Assembly: GCF_003573695.1 (NCBI RefSeq)
Contig: NC_039358.1
Span: forward strand, 13,144,637 to 13,208,636
Direction of reading: 5' to 3'
DNA from: Papaver somniferum
Taxonomy: Eukaryota; Streptophyta; Magnoliopsida; Ranunculales; Papaveraceae
DNA: 64,000 bases
The translations under genes were made by a program, and so were the position numbers. How positions within the stretch are numbered: position 1 is the first letter of the stretch; the number at the start of each line of letters is the position of its first letter. Positions 43,440 to 54,371 of this stretch are shown in pieces. Under the pieces are notes generated by a model that saw nothing but the letters and a program-made list of their open reading frames with translations, was not told the DNA's origin and searched no databases.

Positions 43440-45080
43440 CTCATCCAATTGAAACGTTAATTGGTTAGACCTTGGGATACCTTGTACACTGTGACATTGT
43501 CTCGCCAATCTCGCACGGTGGTACATTACATATATCCTTTGGGGTAAAAATAGGTCTAGTATAACATTGTTCCTCGCACCAAACCATCATTCTTTTAGTA
43601 AAATCCAACTAAGACAACATCTTTCGTCGTCAAATTTTCCTACTGGCATCCCAACTCTAAATATTCCTTTTATTGAGACTTCGACTTACCTTTAAAGGAG
43701 TATCAGTGTGGATAACAATCAGCATTCCAATGCATGAACATATGCCCTTTATTAACAATATCTGGGAAGTGCAAATATATATATCCACACCTGCATCACC
43801 ATAGGATTATAGGTGAGAAAATCAAAGAGTAACATAAACATAATAAAACATCTTCACCACTGGATTACTAGCAGAAGAGCCATATTCCCCCATATTTGTT
43901 CTTGTTATCCCTAGAACACTTTCGCAACTCGTTCAATGAATTTGCAAATATAGAGGAGTCCCAAGTGTGGTCGCGGACCTTGTAGAGTGACTCCAATAGT
44001 TGAATATAGTTGGAGTTCACATGCGAAACGGAAACATCGAGGAAGATAATAGCTTCCAAGATGCTGAGGACGTATGCGTGTTTTGTAGCGTTGATATGTT
44101 CCTTAATCAACTTTTCTTATTTTCGAATATTCTTTGTTCCCGAGAACCGTTTCCTCAACCTCACGAGATGGAATATCCTCTGCTTCCTTATACCCACTAG
44201 CTTCTCCGACTTAGCTTTCTTCTCATCCCATCTGAACACCTTCTTGGTGAAATCTTAAATCTTGTACCATTCAAGATAATTCACATAGTCACACCCCGTC
44301 ATGGATTTACATGCTATGATTGGATCGGTAATCAAATCTACATCATTTGGAGTTATTATCATTTTGCCAACCCGAAGATGGAAAATATCAGTTTCCTCTT
44401 AAAATCTCTTGGTGAAGGCAGAAGCAAGAGATCTGTCATGCCTAACTTCGGAATTATTGATCACAACCAACAACCCTGCAAAATCTACCAGATCAAATAA
44501 TTCCTTGGCTTATTTTTAATTCGACATAAGTCCATTTAGCATGTGACGTTCCTTTCTTAAGGAGACGCACGATATTAGTGTGATCCTAAAAAAAATAACA
44601 TCCGACGTACAACAATCAAAATACTACATGAATAATAGGTGATATCTTAAATAACAGTTAGAGGTCGACATAGCATAAGGTTGAGATACTTACTATGATT
44701 GCGCAGACGAAAGTAATTTGTATCCCCATCAAAACTCTCCTTTATCACCGGGAAACCCATAAACATGATAATTAGGGTCGCGAGTAACAACGTCTCCGTC
44801 TTGGGCATGTAATCCACTTTCTTCTTCCGACGTACCTTTGGGGCTTCTAGTTGAGCTTCTTTTTGTACTTGTTGTTGAACTTCTTTTCCTACTCCTTCGT
44901 CCTTATCACCTTATTCTCCATTAACTTCTTCGTTTTCACTTTCTTCTTCACCAATTTCTTAGTCACCACTTTATTCTTTACTAGGTGTATCAGAATTAGA
45001 TTCTTCTTGTGCTGGATGCTCCACTTGAGGTGGTGCATTGCTTATTTAAACCCAGTTATCTATACCCCGATCCATTACAT
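43440..45080 (-). pseudogene. Plant mobile domain (PMD) pseudogene
   Basis: Read on the minus strand, an acidic start with RRKKKVDY (about 44830) is followed by RLRNHS, LVDFAGLLVVIDNSEVRHDRSL and FHLRVGKMIITPNDVDLI. Then come AYVLSILEAIIF, YIQLLESLYKVRDHTWDSS and FANSLNELRKCSRDNKNKYG. This order matches the plant mobile (aminotransferase-like) domain, found both in host MAIN/MAIL genes and in some transposons. The 80-codon frame at 44110-43868 is the longest intact piece. Intron-like borders (GATGCAG acceptor near 43830, AAGGTAAGT donor near 43705) suggest a once-spliced gene. Several stops and frameshifts show it is dead. Limits are approximate. Confidence 0.62.
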
Positions 45081-45445
45081 TGTTTAGTACCGAAATTTCG
45101 GTTGTCCCTTCGACGACGTCCCAAACTCGGGGGAGAAGCAAGGTCATGTATTATACTACAATGAAAGTCCTCGAATTGGAATCTTATTTCTCTTCCAAAG
45201 CAATTCATTAGCGACCTTACCTGTTCTTATTCATTCTTTTTTCGAGGTTAAAAATGGTCAGCATTTTTCCTCCAAAAATCAATTTATGTTGACAATTATA
45301 TAAACCAACTATGAGCTTCGCAGTAAATAACCAAAGGATGTATAATCAGTTTATGTGAATATTCACATAATCATATTTTATACATAGATTCTTAATCTCG
45401 ATATTTCATAAATGAATCTCAATTAGTGTAGTTAGTTATAATAAA
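45081..45445. other. No gene seen; possible LINE 5' leader
   Basis: AT-rich. The true LINE 5' end probably lies here but I could not fix it, because no duplication matching the 3' flank (TAATATTCTAGCC) was found. Confidence 0.3.
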
Positions 45446-46690
45446 ATGAATTCTTCTGAAAAAATTGATGTATCTGTTAGGGTTTCATCTATTCGTGATA
45501 GTTCTATTTTTTCTGAAGTTCCTCCTTCAGTAAACTTAATCAATAATATTGATGAGAATATATGTGCAGCGTGGAGATTTTCTCTAATTGGAAGATTAGA
45601 TTTCCTTCATGTAAAATTTGTTGATGCAGCAGTTACTTTAAAAAATCAATGGAAATTGGTAGGATCATGTCAACTGATTGCATTAGGTAAAGGTTTTTCC
45701 ACAATTAGATTATCAAATGAGGAAGATAAACAGTATATCAAATCGGGGAGATGGGTAGTTCAGGATCAAATTTTGAGAACTAGAGATTGGATGCCTAATT
45801 TCAGACCAGAAATTCAACGTACTTCTTTTGTTATGGGATGGGTGCAACTTCCAGGGTTGCATTTAGAGTATTGGGATGAGAAGACATTGTTTCAAATTTG
45901 TAATGCTATTGGAAATCCAGTAAAAGTAGATGATGCTACTCAAAAATATGAAAATGGGTATTCTTCAAAAGTTCTTGTTGAAATTGATCTAGCAAAGAAA
46001 ATTCCTAACAAACTTTGGGTACTAAACAAATATGGTGGATTCTCTCAAAGTATTATTCTTAATGAACTACCAAAGTTCTGTTGTGATTGCAAAATTATTG
46101 GTCATTTGAAGTCAGAATGTAGAGCAAAAAAGTTTTTATCTAAAGCTACATCACCATCTCAAGCTGCAGCATCAACAATGAGTAAGGTGGTAGATACTCC
46201 AGTGGTGAAAGCAAATCCTCCAGCTATGGAACCATTTGATATATGTCATACACCAGTGACACGGATTCATATGAACAAGGAGATTATTCACAGTTCTAAG
46301 AATGATATTCCACTATCAACAAATAAATTTACTCCCCTACAAGAAGAAAATGAAGTTGAAATAGAAGAAATGATTATGGAAACTATTTCAGAAGTAGTAC
46401 TTGATCCAGCAAAAGTGTTACATATAGCAGAAGAAAATTAAGTGGATAACAGTGTCGTCAAATATGTGAATGGTACCAATAGAATTGTATCTTCTGAAAC
46501 AATTCCTATAACTTCTTGGTCTAGAGTTGTTCAAAAACCTTCAGCAGCAAAGAATATTGCTCCTACAAGTAATACTCCTTCTAAGGAAAGCTCCACTTCA
46601 CAGGTAACACTTACTCAAGCTCCAACCAAATATATATTTAAGAAAAATCCAGGGAAAGGAGGTACCAAAAACCTCCAATCCAAACAATGA
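45446..46690 (+). pseudogene. LINE ORF1, nucleic-acid-binding protein, one premature stop
   Basis: ORF1 protein binds LINE RNA. Residues about 40-195 form a DUF4283-type domain (WRFSLIGRLDF, LSNEEDKQYIKSGRWVVQDQ, GWVQLPGLHLEYWDEKTLFQ), followed by a CX2CX4HX4C zinc knuckle at residues 212-225. The tail is Ser/Thr/Pro-rich. TAA at 46439-46441 interrupts the frame, which continues in phase to TGA 46688-46690. That stop overlaps the ORF2 start in ATGA. Apart from this one stop the ORF is intact for 415 codons. Confidence 0.88.
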
Positions 46691-47868
46691 AAGTTCTTTC
46701 TTGGAATTTAAGGGTCCTTAATAAGGGTGCACAGGAACCGAGCCGGACCGAGAAATCGTCCCGGAACCGGTGGAACCGTACCTGGTTTTGGACCGAACCG
46801 AGATACAAGGTATATGTACCGGTCCGAAAAATAGGAACCGAGGTCTGGGAGGTACAGGTACACGGTCCATATGAGTACCGTGCCGTACCGGACCGAAAGT
46901 CCCGAATGCTAACCATATTTCACTTGCCGCCTTGCTGTACAGTACCCCACACGTAGCACTCCAATAACCGCATGCTAACCAGGTGTCCACAAATTAGGAA
47001 AGTTATGTGGGTTGTTTGTTCATTTAACACATCACTGTAACACCCAACGAGTCAACGATTAAGCCCTATCCTTTTCCTAAGAAACTCGTTCTTCTCCTTC
47101 TCTCTTTTTTCTTCTGAAATGTGAATCGGTGGTTCGCTACTCATGTTTATTGTTTTTCTTTTAATCAGTAAATTCAAAACTTACATTGTAGAATGGTGAT
47201 TAAAGTGGTTCAGAGAAGAAGTTCAGAATATTTACTTAAGTGCGATCCATTCAACATAAAGGAAGCTTCTTTTGACACACTTAGGAATGTTGTTTATCCA
47301 TTTTTTGAATAGATCATGATATAGGTTAGGGGTGTTTGATTATTGATTTTAATAAATGGGTTTGTGATTTTGATTATTGGATTGATGAAGAATGGGAGAA
47401 GAAGATTGGAAGTCACTGCTTTAGACTTGGTTTTATCCCTGTAATTGAGGAGTTGAAAAAACATGAATGTGCGAAGAAATGTGCTATTTTTCGTCTGAAA
47501 AGTACCGAATGGTACCGGTCCCGTACCGGTCTCGTATCGGAACCGAATGGTACCGGAACCGAAGTACACGGTACCGGTACCGGTCCAAAATTTCAGAACC
47601 GATCCCTGGGAGGTACAGGTACTCGGCCTCGGCAAGAACCGAGCCGAACCGTACCGTGTGCACCCTTAGTCCTTAAAAGACCTAGGGCTCAAAATAAATT
47701 GTGATCATTAGTTAATCAATTTTCTCCTTCATTAGTTCGGGTAGCTGAACCTAAAATAGTATGTAATGCTTCTTTCTGCAATAAGTTGAATTTACCAGGT
47801 ATGCATAGCATGGTAGTTCACAATTCTGTCTCTAATAAAAAAAGAAAACATTTGGTTGTTTTGGAATA
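46687..47868 (+). pseudogene. LINE ORF2 start: endonuclease N-terminus, split by a hAT-type element
   Basis: ATG 46687 opens MKVLSWNLR, the standard beginning of plant LINE APE-type endonucleases (Asn of SWN is catalytic). After 12 codons it is cut by the element at 46722-47668. It resumes at 47677 with RPRAQNKL and SLVNQFSPSLVRVAEPK, the AETK-like motif whose Glu binds metal. TGA follows RAQNKL, and a shift lies before the copia insertion at 47869. Confidence 0.82.
46722..47668. mobile_element. Non-autonomous hAT-type element in LINE ORF2
   Basis: The ends TAAGGGTGCACA and TGTGCACCCTTA are inverted repeats of 12 bp, and GTCCTTAA is duplicated at 46714-46721 and 47669-47676. It is 947 bp. 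Both subterminal regions are packed with ACCGG, GGTACCGG and AACCGAGCCG motifs. The middle contains a frame at about 47336-47480 (DFNKWVCDFDYWIDEEWEKK) that I do not recognise, possibly captured sequence. No transposase. Confidence 0.87.
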
Positions 47869-50665
47869 TGTTAGAGCATTGATCGGTTGAACCCACCAAG
47901 CATTGGTATGTCAAGTTTGGTTGTCATATTTTAGTGAATCAAAACTCATGTTAAGAGTCGCTTGATTATGTACTAGAGTTAAACTTCGTATAGGTTAGAT
48001 TGAAAGTATTAGGATATGAGACATTACAAGTATTGGGAAGTCTTGAAGATTTGAAGAAGCAAGGAGCTACAACGATAACAATCATCCTTCCACTTGAGGT
48101 TAGTGATATTTGACTTGAATTGTTCCATTCCCTAACGTATCTTTCAAGTCGTGCATATTGAAAACATAACTGCGAAGCATATTTGAACTCTAGATAGACA
48201 TAGTATTAAGGAATATAATACGAGGTTTATTGCTTAACCATTAAACTTTGTAGATAAGACATCGCCATAATCATTTGAATGCTATTGTGATTATGTATGG
48301 GTATAAGGTGAGGATTTCATCCTAGGGAACAATGTTTACATGTGTTATAAGGAAGTAAGTTTATAAACTTGTTTGTGAACCGAAAAGGAAATTGCCAGGA
48401 GTTATTGGTTTTGTTATTCATTGCATATCTTATAAACAACCAATATGTGTGATAGAGTATAACCGTTCACAACTTGTTGTGTTCTTGGTAGAACTATTCA
48501 CAAAGTCCTGACTTATGTATTGGTATAACTTTTATTAGTAAAACCAATCTTATGTAATCACCTGTGGTATGATCGGATTATGTCTGACCTTGGGGAAAGG
48601 GAACCGATCCTAGTAAGGGAAAGGGAACCGATCCTTGTAAGGGGTGCAGTACATCAAGGGAAACCGATTCTTGTATGGGGTGCAGCAAGGTTTATAGCAG
48701 AAAGGGGAACCGATCCTATGGACATGTGCAACACATATAAGTTAGATACCATATATATGTGGGGAACCGATCCTAGTACCTAGTCAACCGAATCTTTGGG
48801 AAGCTAGTGTGACTATGCGTAGTACTCACATGGAGGTAGAACCGAAACTTGTTTTGGTAGAACCGTTAAACTCGTGATTGTGATTGAATGTTGGTTTGAT
48901 CAATCACATAGTTCTTGAAAGTCAGATGAACCAATTCTAAACTTGTTTGGAAGTGTTGAAAATTGGTTTCAAGGTTGTAAGTGTGAAAGAGAACTTACAA
49001 AGTAAAGATGTCGACAAACTTTGAACACGTGCTGTGAATGTTTATTTCTATAATTGTTCAAAGATATTCCTTAATGGCTAAGGGAAGAGAATCCCAGGAT
49101 CGAAACATAAGTAAGTTAAGAATCTTTTAATTAAGGTTATTAATTTCATTTTATAAGGAAATAACAGAATTAGTAATGTGCATTTACTAATTAGATTTTC
49201 CGAGAGATTTCGATCGTTATTTTTGGACAGAGCATTTCCAGGAATTATGGAAACCAAATTTGTGCTTTAATGAATATCTTGAGAATATTTTCGGTTTTGG
49301 AAATTCCTTGGTGTCCAAACTTCCTTGTCTATAAATACACGAAGTTTTCCTTTCTAGCAAACTAATCCTTCGTAACAACAAATTTACTCTTTTGTTGTTG
49401 TTACTGGTGTAGCCGCCTATCGGAGAGGAGAGTAATCTATTTAGGTGAAATCTCTTACGGCTGCTCAGTTTAAAGTCTTCTTTGGGATTAAGAAGCTCTA
49501 GCGCGACCCGTTGGTGGTAAACTAGATAATTGCGTTTTATCTTTGTTTTCGATTAATTTGATTGACAAACGGTGGTTGAAATTTGATTGTACCTAGTTTG
49601 TTTATTCTTGAGAATCCTCTCTTCTGATTTAAGATTCACTCAAACTAGTTCAGAGTTTTGACAGGGATCTTTATACTGTTGTTAGTTCTAAAAACGATCT
49701 TGTGATAATCCATTGTTAACAGACTCCGTTCTATGCGTGATTGATCACAAGAGATTCAAGTGATTGTGTGCAGGTTTTTATTGAAGATTTAAGAATATCT
49801 TAAGGCAAAGAAAATATTGAAGATCTGACTTGGGTTTTACAATCGTTGGTGTGCACAATACTTGTTTCGGTAAAAGAGTATCCAATTAATAATCGGTTTA
49901 TCCTTGTGGTAGATTGGATTGATTAATTGAGTAGATCGGCATCAACACGGTTTTTCGGATTAATGGTGTTGTTGGCTTAATCTTAATCGATTACCTTTGG
50001 GTGATTGAAAATAAGATATATCTAGACCTGACGAAGGAGATTATGTTGAGATAAACGGAAGAGCCTTTGTCCGACTCATATCACTTGGTTGAATAGAGTT
50101 GATACCAAACATATTTCTTGTTACTTTATTTTTTGGAATACGAACCAAAGGGATTGATCCAAGTACGTGACTTATTTATAAGTTGGAGGCGTGGGAATAA
50201 AGACGGAACTAGGTGAACTATAGGGTTAGTTACTTGGTCTCAACTATACGAAGTTAGTGTAATTTTGTGTAGCGGCTTAATCCTGACAGTATTCAATTCT
50301 GGAATAGGTCCCGGGGTTTTTCTGCATTTGCAGTTTTCCTCATCAACAAAATCTTGCTGTGTCATTTACTTTTATTTTCCGCATTATAATTTTTTTATTA
50401 TAATTAAAGTAAATTACACAAACGTTAAGTCTTATTTACTTGATAAGAAATCCTATTGTGTTTGGTTAAGTCCAAACCTTTGTATCAAGTAAACATACTT
50501 CGTTGTTGTATTGTCTCGATATCGTATCGATAGACGATCACACGAAGTGTGAATCGATTAGTTGTATTGTCTCGACTCTGTCCATAGACAATCACTTTCA
50601 GAGAAAGGACTTATAGGTAGGAAAAGTTTTAGCTTGAGGTATATTTGGGTACCCTCGCCTTTTGA
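47869..50665 (+). repeat. 5' LTR of copia family B
   Basis: 2797 bp. U3 holds about six GGGAACCGATCCT-type motifs at 48595-48790. A segment of about 320 bp (49061-49380) with TATA box CTATAAATACAC (about 49329-49340) is absent from the 3' LTR. It ends CGCCTTTTGA. Confidence 0.88.
49329..49340 (+). promoter_or_regulatory. TATA box present only in the 5' LTR of family B
   Basis: CTATAAATACAC is the best core promoter candidate in this LTR. The corresponding segment is deleted from the 3' LTR at the junction GTTCAAATTTAC (about 55535). Confidence 0.55.
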
Positions 50666-50667
50666 AT

Positions 50668-50679
50668 TGGTATCAGAGC
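50668..50679 (+). other. Copia primer binding site of family B
   Basis: TGGTATCAGAGC followed by AGGCAAACACG, identical over 23 bases to the site at 14828 of family A. Confidence 0.9.
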
Positions 50680-50734
50680 AGGCAAACACGAAAATATCTA
50701 AGAATCTGTGTTTGGTGCGATCCAACCTATAAGA

Positions 50735-51346
50735 ATGAATCCAAAGGATGATTCAGTTAACGTAAGTCAAGATAATGAGAACAAAATCTCAAGGAAAACC
50801 AATGGAAATTGGTCTCGAAAGTCTTTCCGAAAATCAAAGAAAAAGTCTATGACTAATAATTTGGTTACGAATCAGGTTCCTGATCAAAATGGGGTGAGTT
50901 CGAAACTCAAGAAACATGGTTTGGACTCGTCTCCAATTCCTTGTGAGAAATCTTCTGAAAAGGGATTCGATTCACTCGTTTGCCCGAGTTCTGAATTTTC
51001 TAAAATGACGGAAAGCTTTTTCAAACATATTGGAAAAATTTCAGAAAAGGGTAAATCCATTGACAGTCTAGATGATGTCCTAGAACTTATTGTTCAAATG
51101 AATGTAAGAATATGTGAAGGAAAGCGAGAAACACTTAGTCTTCAAAATAATCTGTTAGATTATGAGGAACAAAAATTGGCTTTATGCAATGAAGTTCGTC
51201 AACAGGCTATAGAGTGTGAAAACCTTACTCATTCGCTGGAACACTCACAGATAAGGAATAAGGCCCTTATTGTGAATCTTCATACAGTAACATGCCAAGA
51301 GGTATATATGAACAAATGTTTAGAAAACATTTCCAACAAGGAATGA
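50735..51346 (+). CDS. Family B ORF 1: basic N-terminus and coiled coil, no pol
   Basis: The likely start is the ATG at about 50735 (MNPKDDSV); an in-frame ATG-like codon lies 27 bp earlier. The N-terminal third is Lys/Ser/Asn-rich (NWSRKSFRKSKKK). The middle is Ser-rich. The C-terminal half is a predicted coiled coil (SLQNNLLDYEEQKLALCNEV). It occupies the gag position after the primer binding site but shows no zinc knuckle and no similarity I recognise. It ends at TGA 51344-51346, and a second short frame (51292-51606) overlaps it in another phase. Open length of over 200 codons is unusual in this decayed setting. Confidence 0.5.
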   Translation: MNPKDDSVNVSQDNENKISRKTNGNWSRKSFRKSKKKSMTNNLVTNQVPDQNGVSSKLKKHGLDSSPIPCEKSSEKGFDSLVCPSSEFSKMTESFFKHIGKISEKGKSIDSLDDVLELIVQMNVRICEGKRETLSLQNNLLDYEEQKLALCNEVRQQAIECENLTHSLEHSQIRNKALIVNLHTVTCQEVYMNKCLENISNKE

Positions 51347-51606
51347 AAACCTTAAGAGGACATATAGAACGTCTTGAACAAGAGACGTTAGCAAACTGTC
51401 GACTGACAGATCTAGACGAAACGGGTTCAAGTTCAAGGAACATACCATCTTGGGCGCAAAATGTAATTAAGGCTATTATATCTCACAATTCCGTTAACAA
51501 AAAGGATGGGTTCAGAACCCACGAAGAAGAACATGATTATGTTCAAAAGGGAGAAATATCTCCTCCTGAAGTGTATGATGAGGATTATCTTCATCCCAGT
51601 GCTTAA
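51292..51606 (+). CDS. Family B ORF 2: short charged ORF overlapping ORF 1
   Basis: 104 codons. The start overlaps the end of ORF 1, and the sequence continues the coiled-coil character (LRGHIERLEQETLANC) before an acidic tail. It may originally have been one protein with ORF 1, separated by a frameshift near 51300-51340. Confidence 0.4.
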   Translation: MPRGIYEQMFRKHFQQGMKTLRGHIERLEQETLANCRLTDLDETGSSSRNIPSWAQNVIKAIISHNSVNKKDGFRTHEEEHDYVQKGEISPPEVYDEDYLHPSA

Positions 51607-52128
51607 CCGCATTGGAGTGTGCATCCTTACCTTGCCCAATCCTCAGATATAAGGAAGCACACATACCTGGGCAGCTGGTATCCAACTAATATCTCTTATT
51701 AAACATAAAGAGATTGCAAAATCTATCTTAAAGATACTAATCATCTGTTTGGTAGAAAGGTTGTCTTACAAAAACTTGTAAAAAGGATAAGCTAGTATCT
51801 ATTGATACTGATTTTTGGAGATAATCTCTTTGAAAAATTTTGTGTTGCTGTAACACATTAGATGCGAAAATCTTTTTCAAATCTTATCAGAATTATTTAT
51901 TTAAGGCTGATATCTAAGTTAGGAATGTGTTAAAGGTATTCCGTGTATTAGTACTCAAAGTGTCAGAGAACTTATATAAAATAATGAACTCTCAAACCAG
52001 ATCTCAAGAACAACTTTTGAAAGCCTTGAGTGGAATGACTTCTAAGGAAAATTTACATCTTGATAATACCTTCAAGAAATTTGGTTGTGAAAACATCGAT
52101 AATGAAAAAGATGATATGACTTATCTCC

Positions 52129-52425
52129 TTGTCCAAAAACAGTTTGGATGCTAAGGTTGATATTATCAATATTCGACAAGTCCTCCTCAGTACCATCGAA
52201 ACTCATCACAGACAGGCAGCATTACTAAGAACTGTTATCCGTAAACAAAGGAAACTGATTAAACTTGGAATCGGTAATAGGGAGTATGCAAGAAATATTA
52301 ATCGGAAGGTTAATGCTTTAGCCTGTGAATATAACCAAGGTACTGTGTGCAGAATCCGAGATATCATTCGAGATGTTGTTGATGAAGATCCTGAAAATTT
52401 TGAGGAAATTGAGGATGACCTTTGA
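52129..52425 (+). CDS. Family B ORF 3: short basic/coiled ORF with acidic end
   Basis: 98 codons, rich in Arg/Ile/Leu (RQAALLRTVIRKQRKLIKL), ending in DVVDEDPENFEEIEDDL. The counterpart in family A is 15978-16271, which has the same helix-then-acidic layout. A short frame just upstream (51927-52154) may be its former N-terminus. Function unknown. Confidence 0.4.
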   Translation: MSKNSLDAKVDIINIRQVLLSTIETHHRQAALLRTVIRKQRKLIKLGIGNREYARNINRKVNALACEYNQGTVCRIRDIIRDVVDEDPENFEEIEDDL

Positions 52426-54371
52426 AAAACTCCTGTCAGAAGGTCATTAGAGATTAAGTTATTTGTTGTATTACTTAATCTAGTATAATAGACATCAATT
52501 TGTGATTTCTTTCATTGATTGTATTGGTCTATCATGAATAAAACTATTATGAATAAAATTATTTGATTGAGTAATTTTTCTTGTGATAGTTTTCGGTTTA
52601 CATAGCCTGTGCTTAATTGCTTTTATCTTATTGTTATGTATGTTTATGGGATGTTTGATTTCGGTTTTACTACCTTAATATTCGATCTCATATATTGTGA
52701 ACCCTTATGGTTTGGATGACTTTTTGATTTAGAAGGATTAAGTTCTAGACCTAGTAGGTAGGATTTATCAAAGGATCATGAGGGGTTCTAATAGAAACAG
52801 TATGTGAAAAAGTCACAATATGTTGAATCGGTTTTGGTTTAGCATAAAAGCATATGTGTTTCGACAGTTTTCAACTTTTGCTTGCAAATGTTAATACCGG
52901 TTTTCAACCTTTCTCTGGTAAAGGTTGAGGTGAGTTGTTATTCTTTTGTTTATGCATAAGGATGACAATGTGGTGATATTTCGATATCAATTCTCCCTAG
53001 ACGAAGATGCTATCATATTGGAGAAGTGTATACGAAATTTGAGGTAACAATCTTGTTAGTTAATTGTTTTCCTGTTTAAGAAAATCCTGAGTTTATATTA
53101 TATATATTTGTTGCTTTTGCTTAACAAAATTTAGGTTCAATTGATATTTATTCCATGATGTGTGTGTGGATGTGTGTTTCAATTGGTTCCTTTTAAGAAA
53201 AACTATTGTTATCTTGATTTATTGTGTGGTATCAATCGTTTAGGATTACAAAATTTCGGTACAATTGATGTGTGTGATTCAATTGGTTCCGGTTAAGAAA
53301 AACTATTGTTATCTTGCTTTTGTATGGTATCAATTGTTTAGGCTTACAAAATTACGGTGCAATTGCGGTGCTTTTAATGTCTATGTTGTTTCAATTGCTT
53401 TCGGTTGAGGTGAATAATTATGCAAGTTAATTTATTTTGGTTTGTATGAATTATTTATGGCTTAAAGAAATAATATGTGTACGGGACGAGTTGTTTAGTC
53501 CAATTAGATTCCGGATAAGAAACTAAGTTAATTCTGATCTTAGTTTGTCTTATCAAAGTGAGGTTTCGGTTATTCAAGTCTAATCGAATTCCTAAACAAA
53601 GAAATGCTAGTTAAGTAACCTAGTGTTTGGCTTGTTTAAAATTGAAAGGTCTAAGTTTATGGATAATTAAAACCTGATGATAAAAATGGAGTTTATCTTT
53701 ATTTTGGTCTTATCGAATGAAGCGGTTGTTTTGAACAATCGGTTTAGCAAAGGGACTAATGTGATTAGTTGTTTTTGGTTTGCTAAACCTAATGGGAAAA
53801 ATTGTTTCGGACAATTGTTTCCTTGGTAACATATCAAAATAAGACTACTTGTAGTTTCAGTTTTGATATTGGTCATCAGAACGTGATGTGTGGAACCCTC
53901 GTGCCTAACTCTACAGGTTTGCAAGTCTATTATGAGATCTGTAAGATTCTTTTCGTGTTGTCCTTTATTTTTTCGTTTCTTTGTCATTTTTGTGAAAAAA
54001 AGGGGGAGAAATATATGGAGTAAACAGGTGATGCTGGCATTGATATTTATATTGATTGGCATCGCTAGGGAAAACAACATTGGTACTTGAATGTTTTATC
54101 AAACGAAAGAGTGAAAGCACAGACTATGGGGGAGTAACATGTCATATTGATTGGTATAACAAAGACGTGCTGATTGAATACCTACCTATCTTCCTTAGGG
54201 GGAGTATTTGCTTTGTTATTATAATGTCAACAACGGCATTTTCAAGGATTGAATGTAAGCAGTTTTACTGTGTTGTTGAATCGGGAATCAAGCGGAGTGT
54301 AATGAATTCTAGTAATTTGTTTATCCATATGATTTAAGAGTTTTGTCACTAAAATTGACAAAGGGGGAGAT
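52426..54371 (+). other. Non-coding 3' part of family B interior with GGGGGAG series
   Basis: No domain is seen. Tracts at about 53998 (AAAAAAAGGGGGAGAAA), 54128 (TGGGGGAGTAA), 54197 (AGGGGGAGTA) and 54360-54371 (AAAGGGGGAGAT). Degenerate direct repeats around CAATTGGTTCCGGTTAAGAA (about 53190 and 53280) also occur. Confidence 0.5.

Noticed and set aside
44851..45087. Plus-strand hydrophobic frame suggesting a membrane protein
   Set aside because: It is the reverse of the acidic, Glu/Lys-rich N-terminal region of the minus-strand PMD pseudogene; Phe/Leu codons arise from GAA/AAG runs.
46638..47704. Frames of 89-122 codons rich in Arg/Thr/Tyr/Gly on both strands
   Set aside because: They are produced by ACCGG/GGTACC repeats at the hAT-type element's subterminal regions and have no domain.
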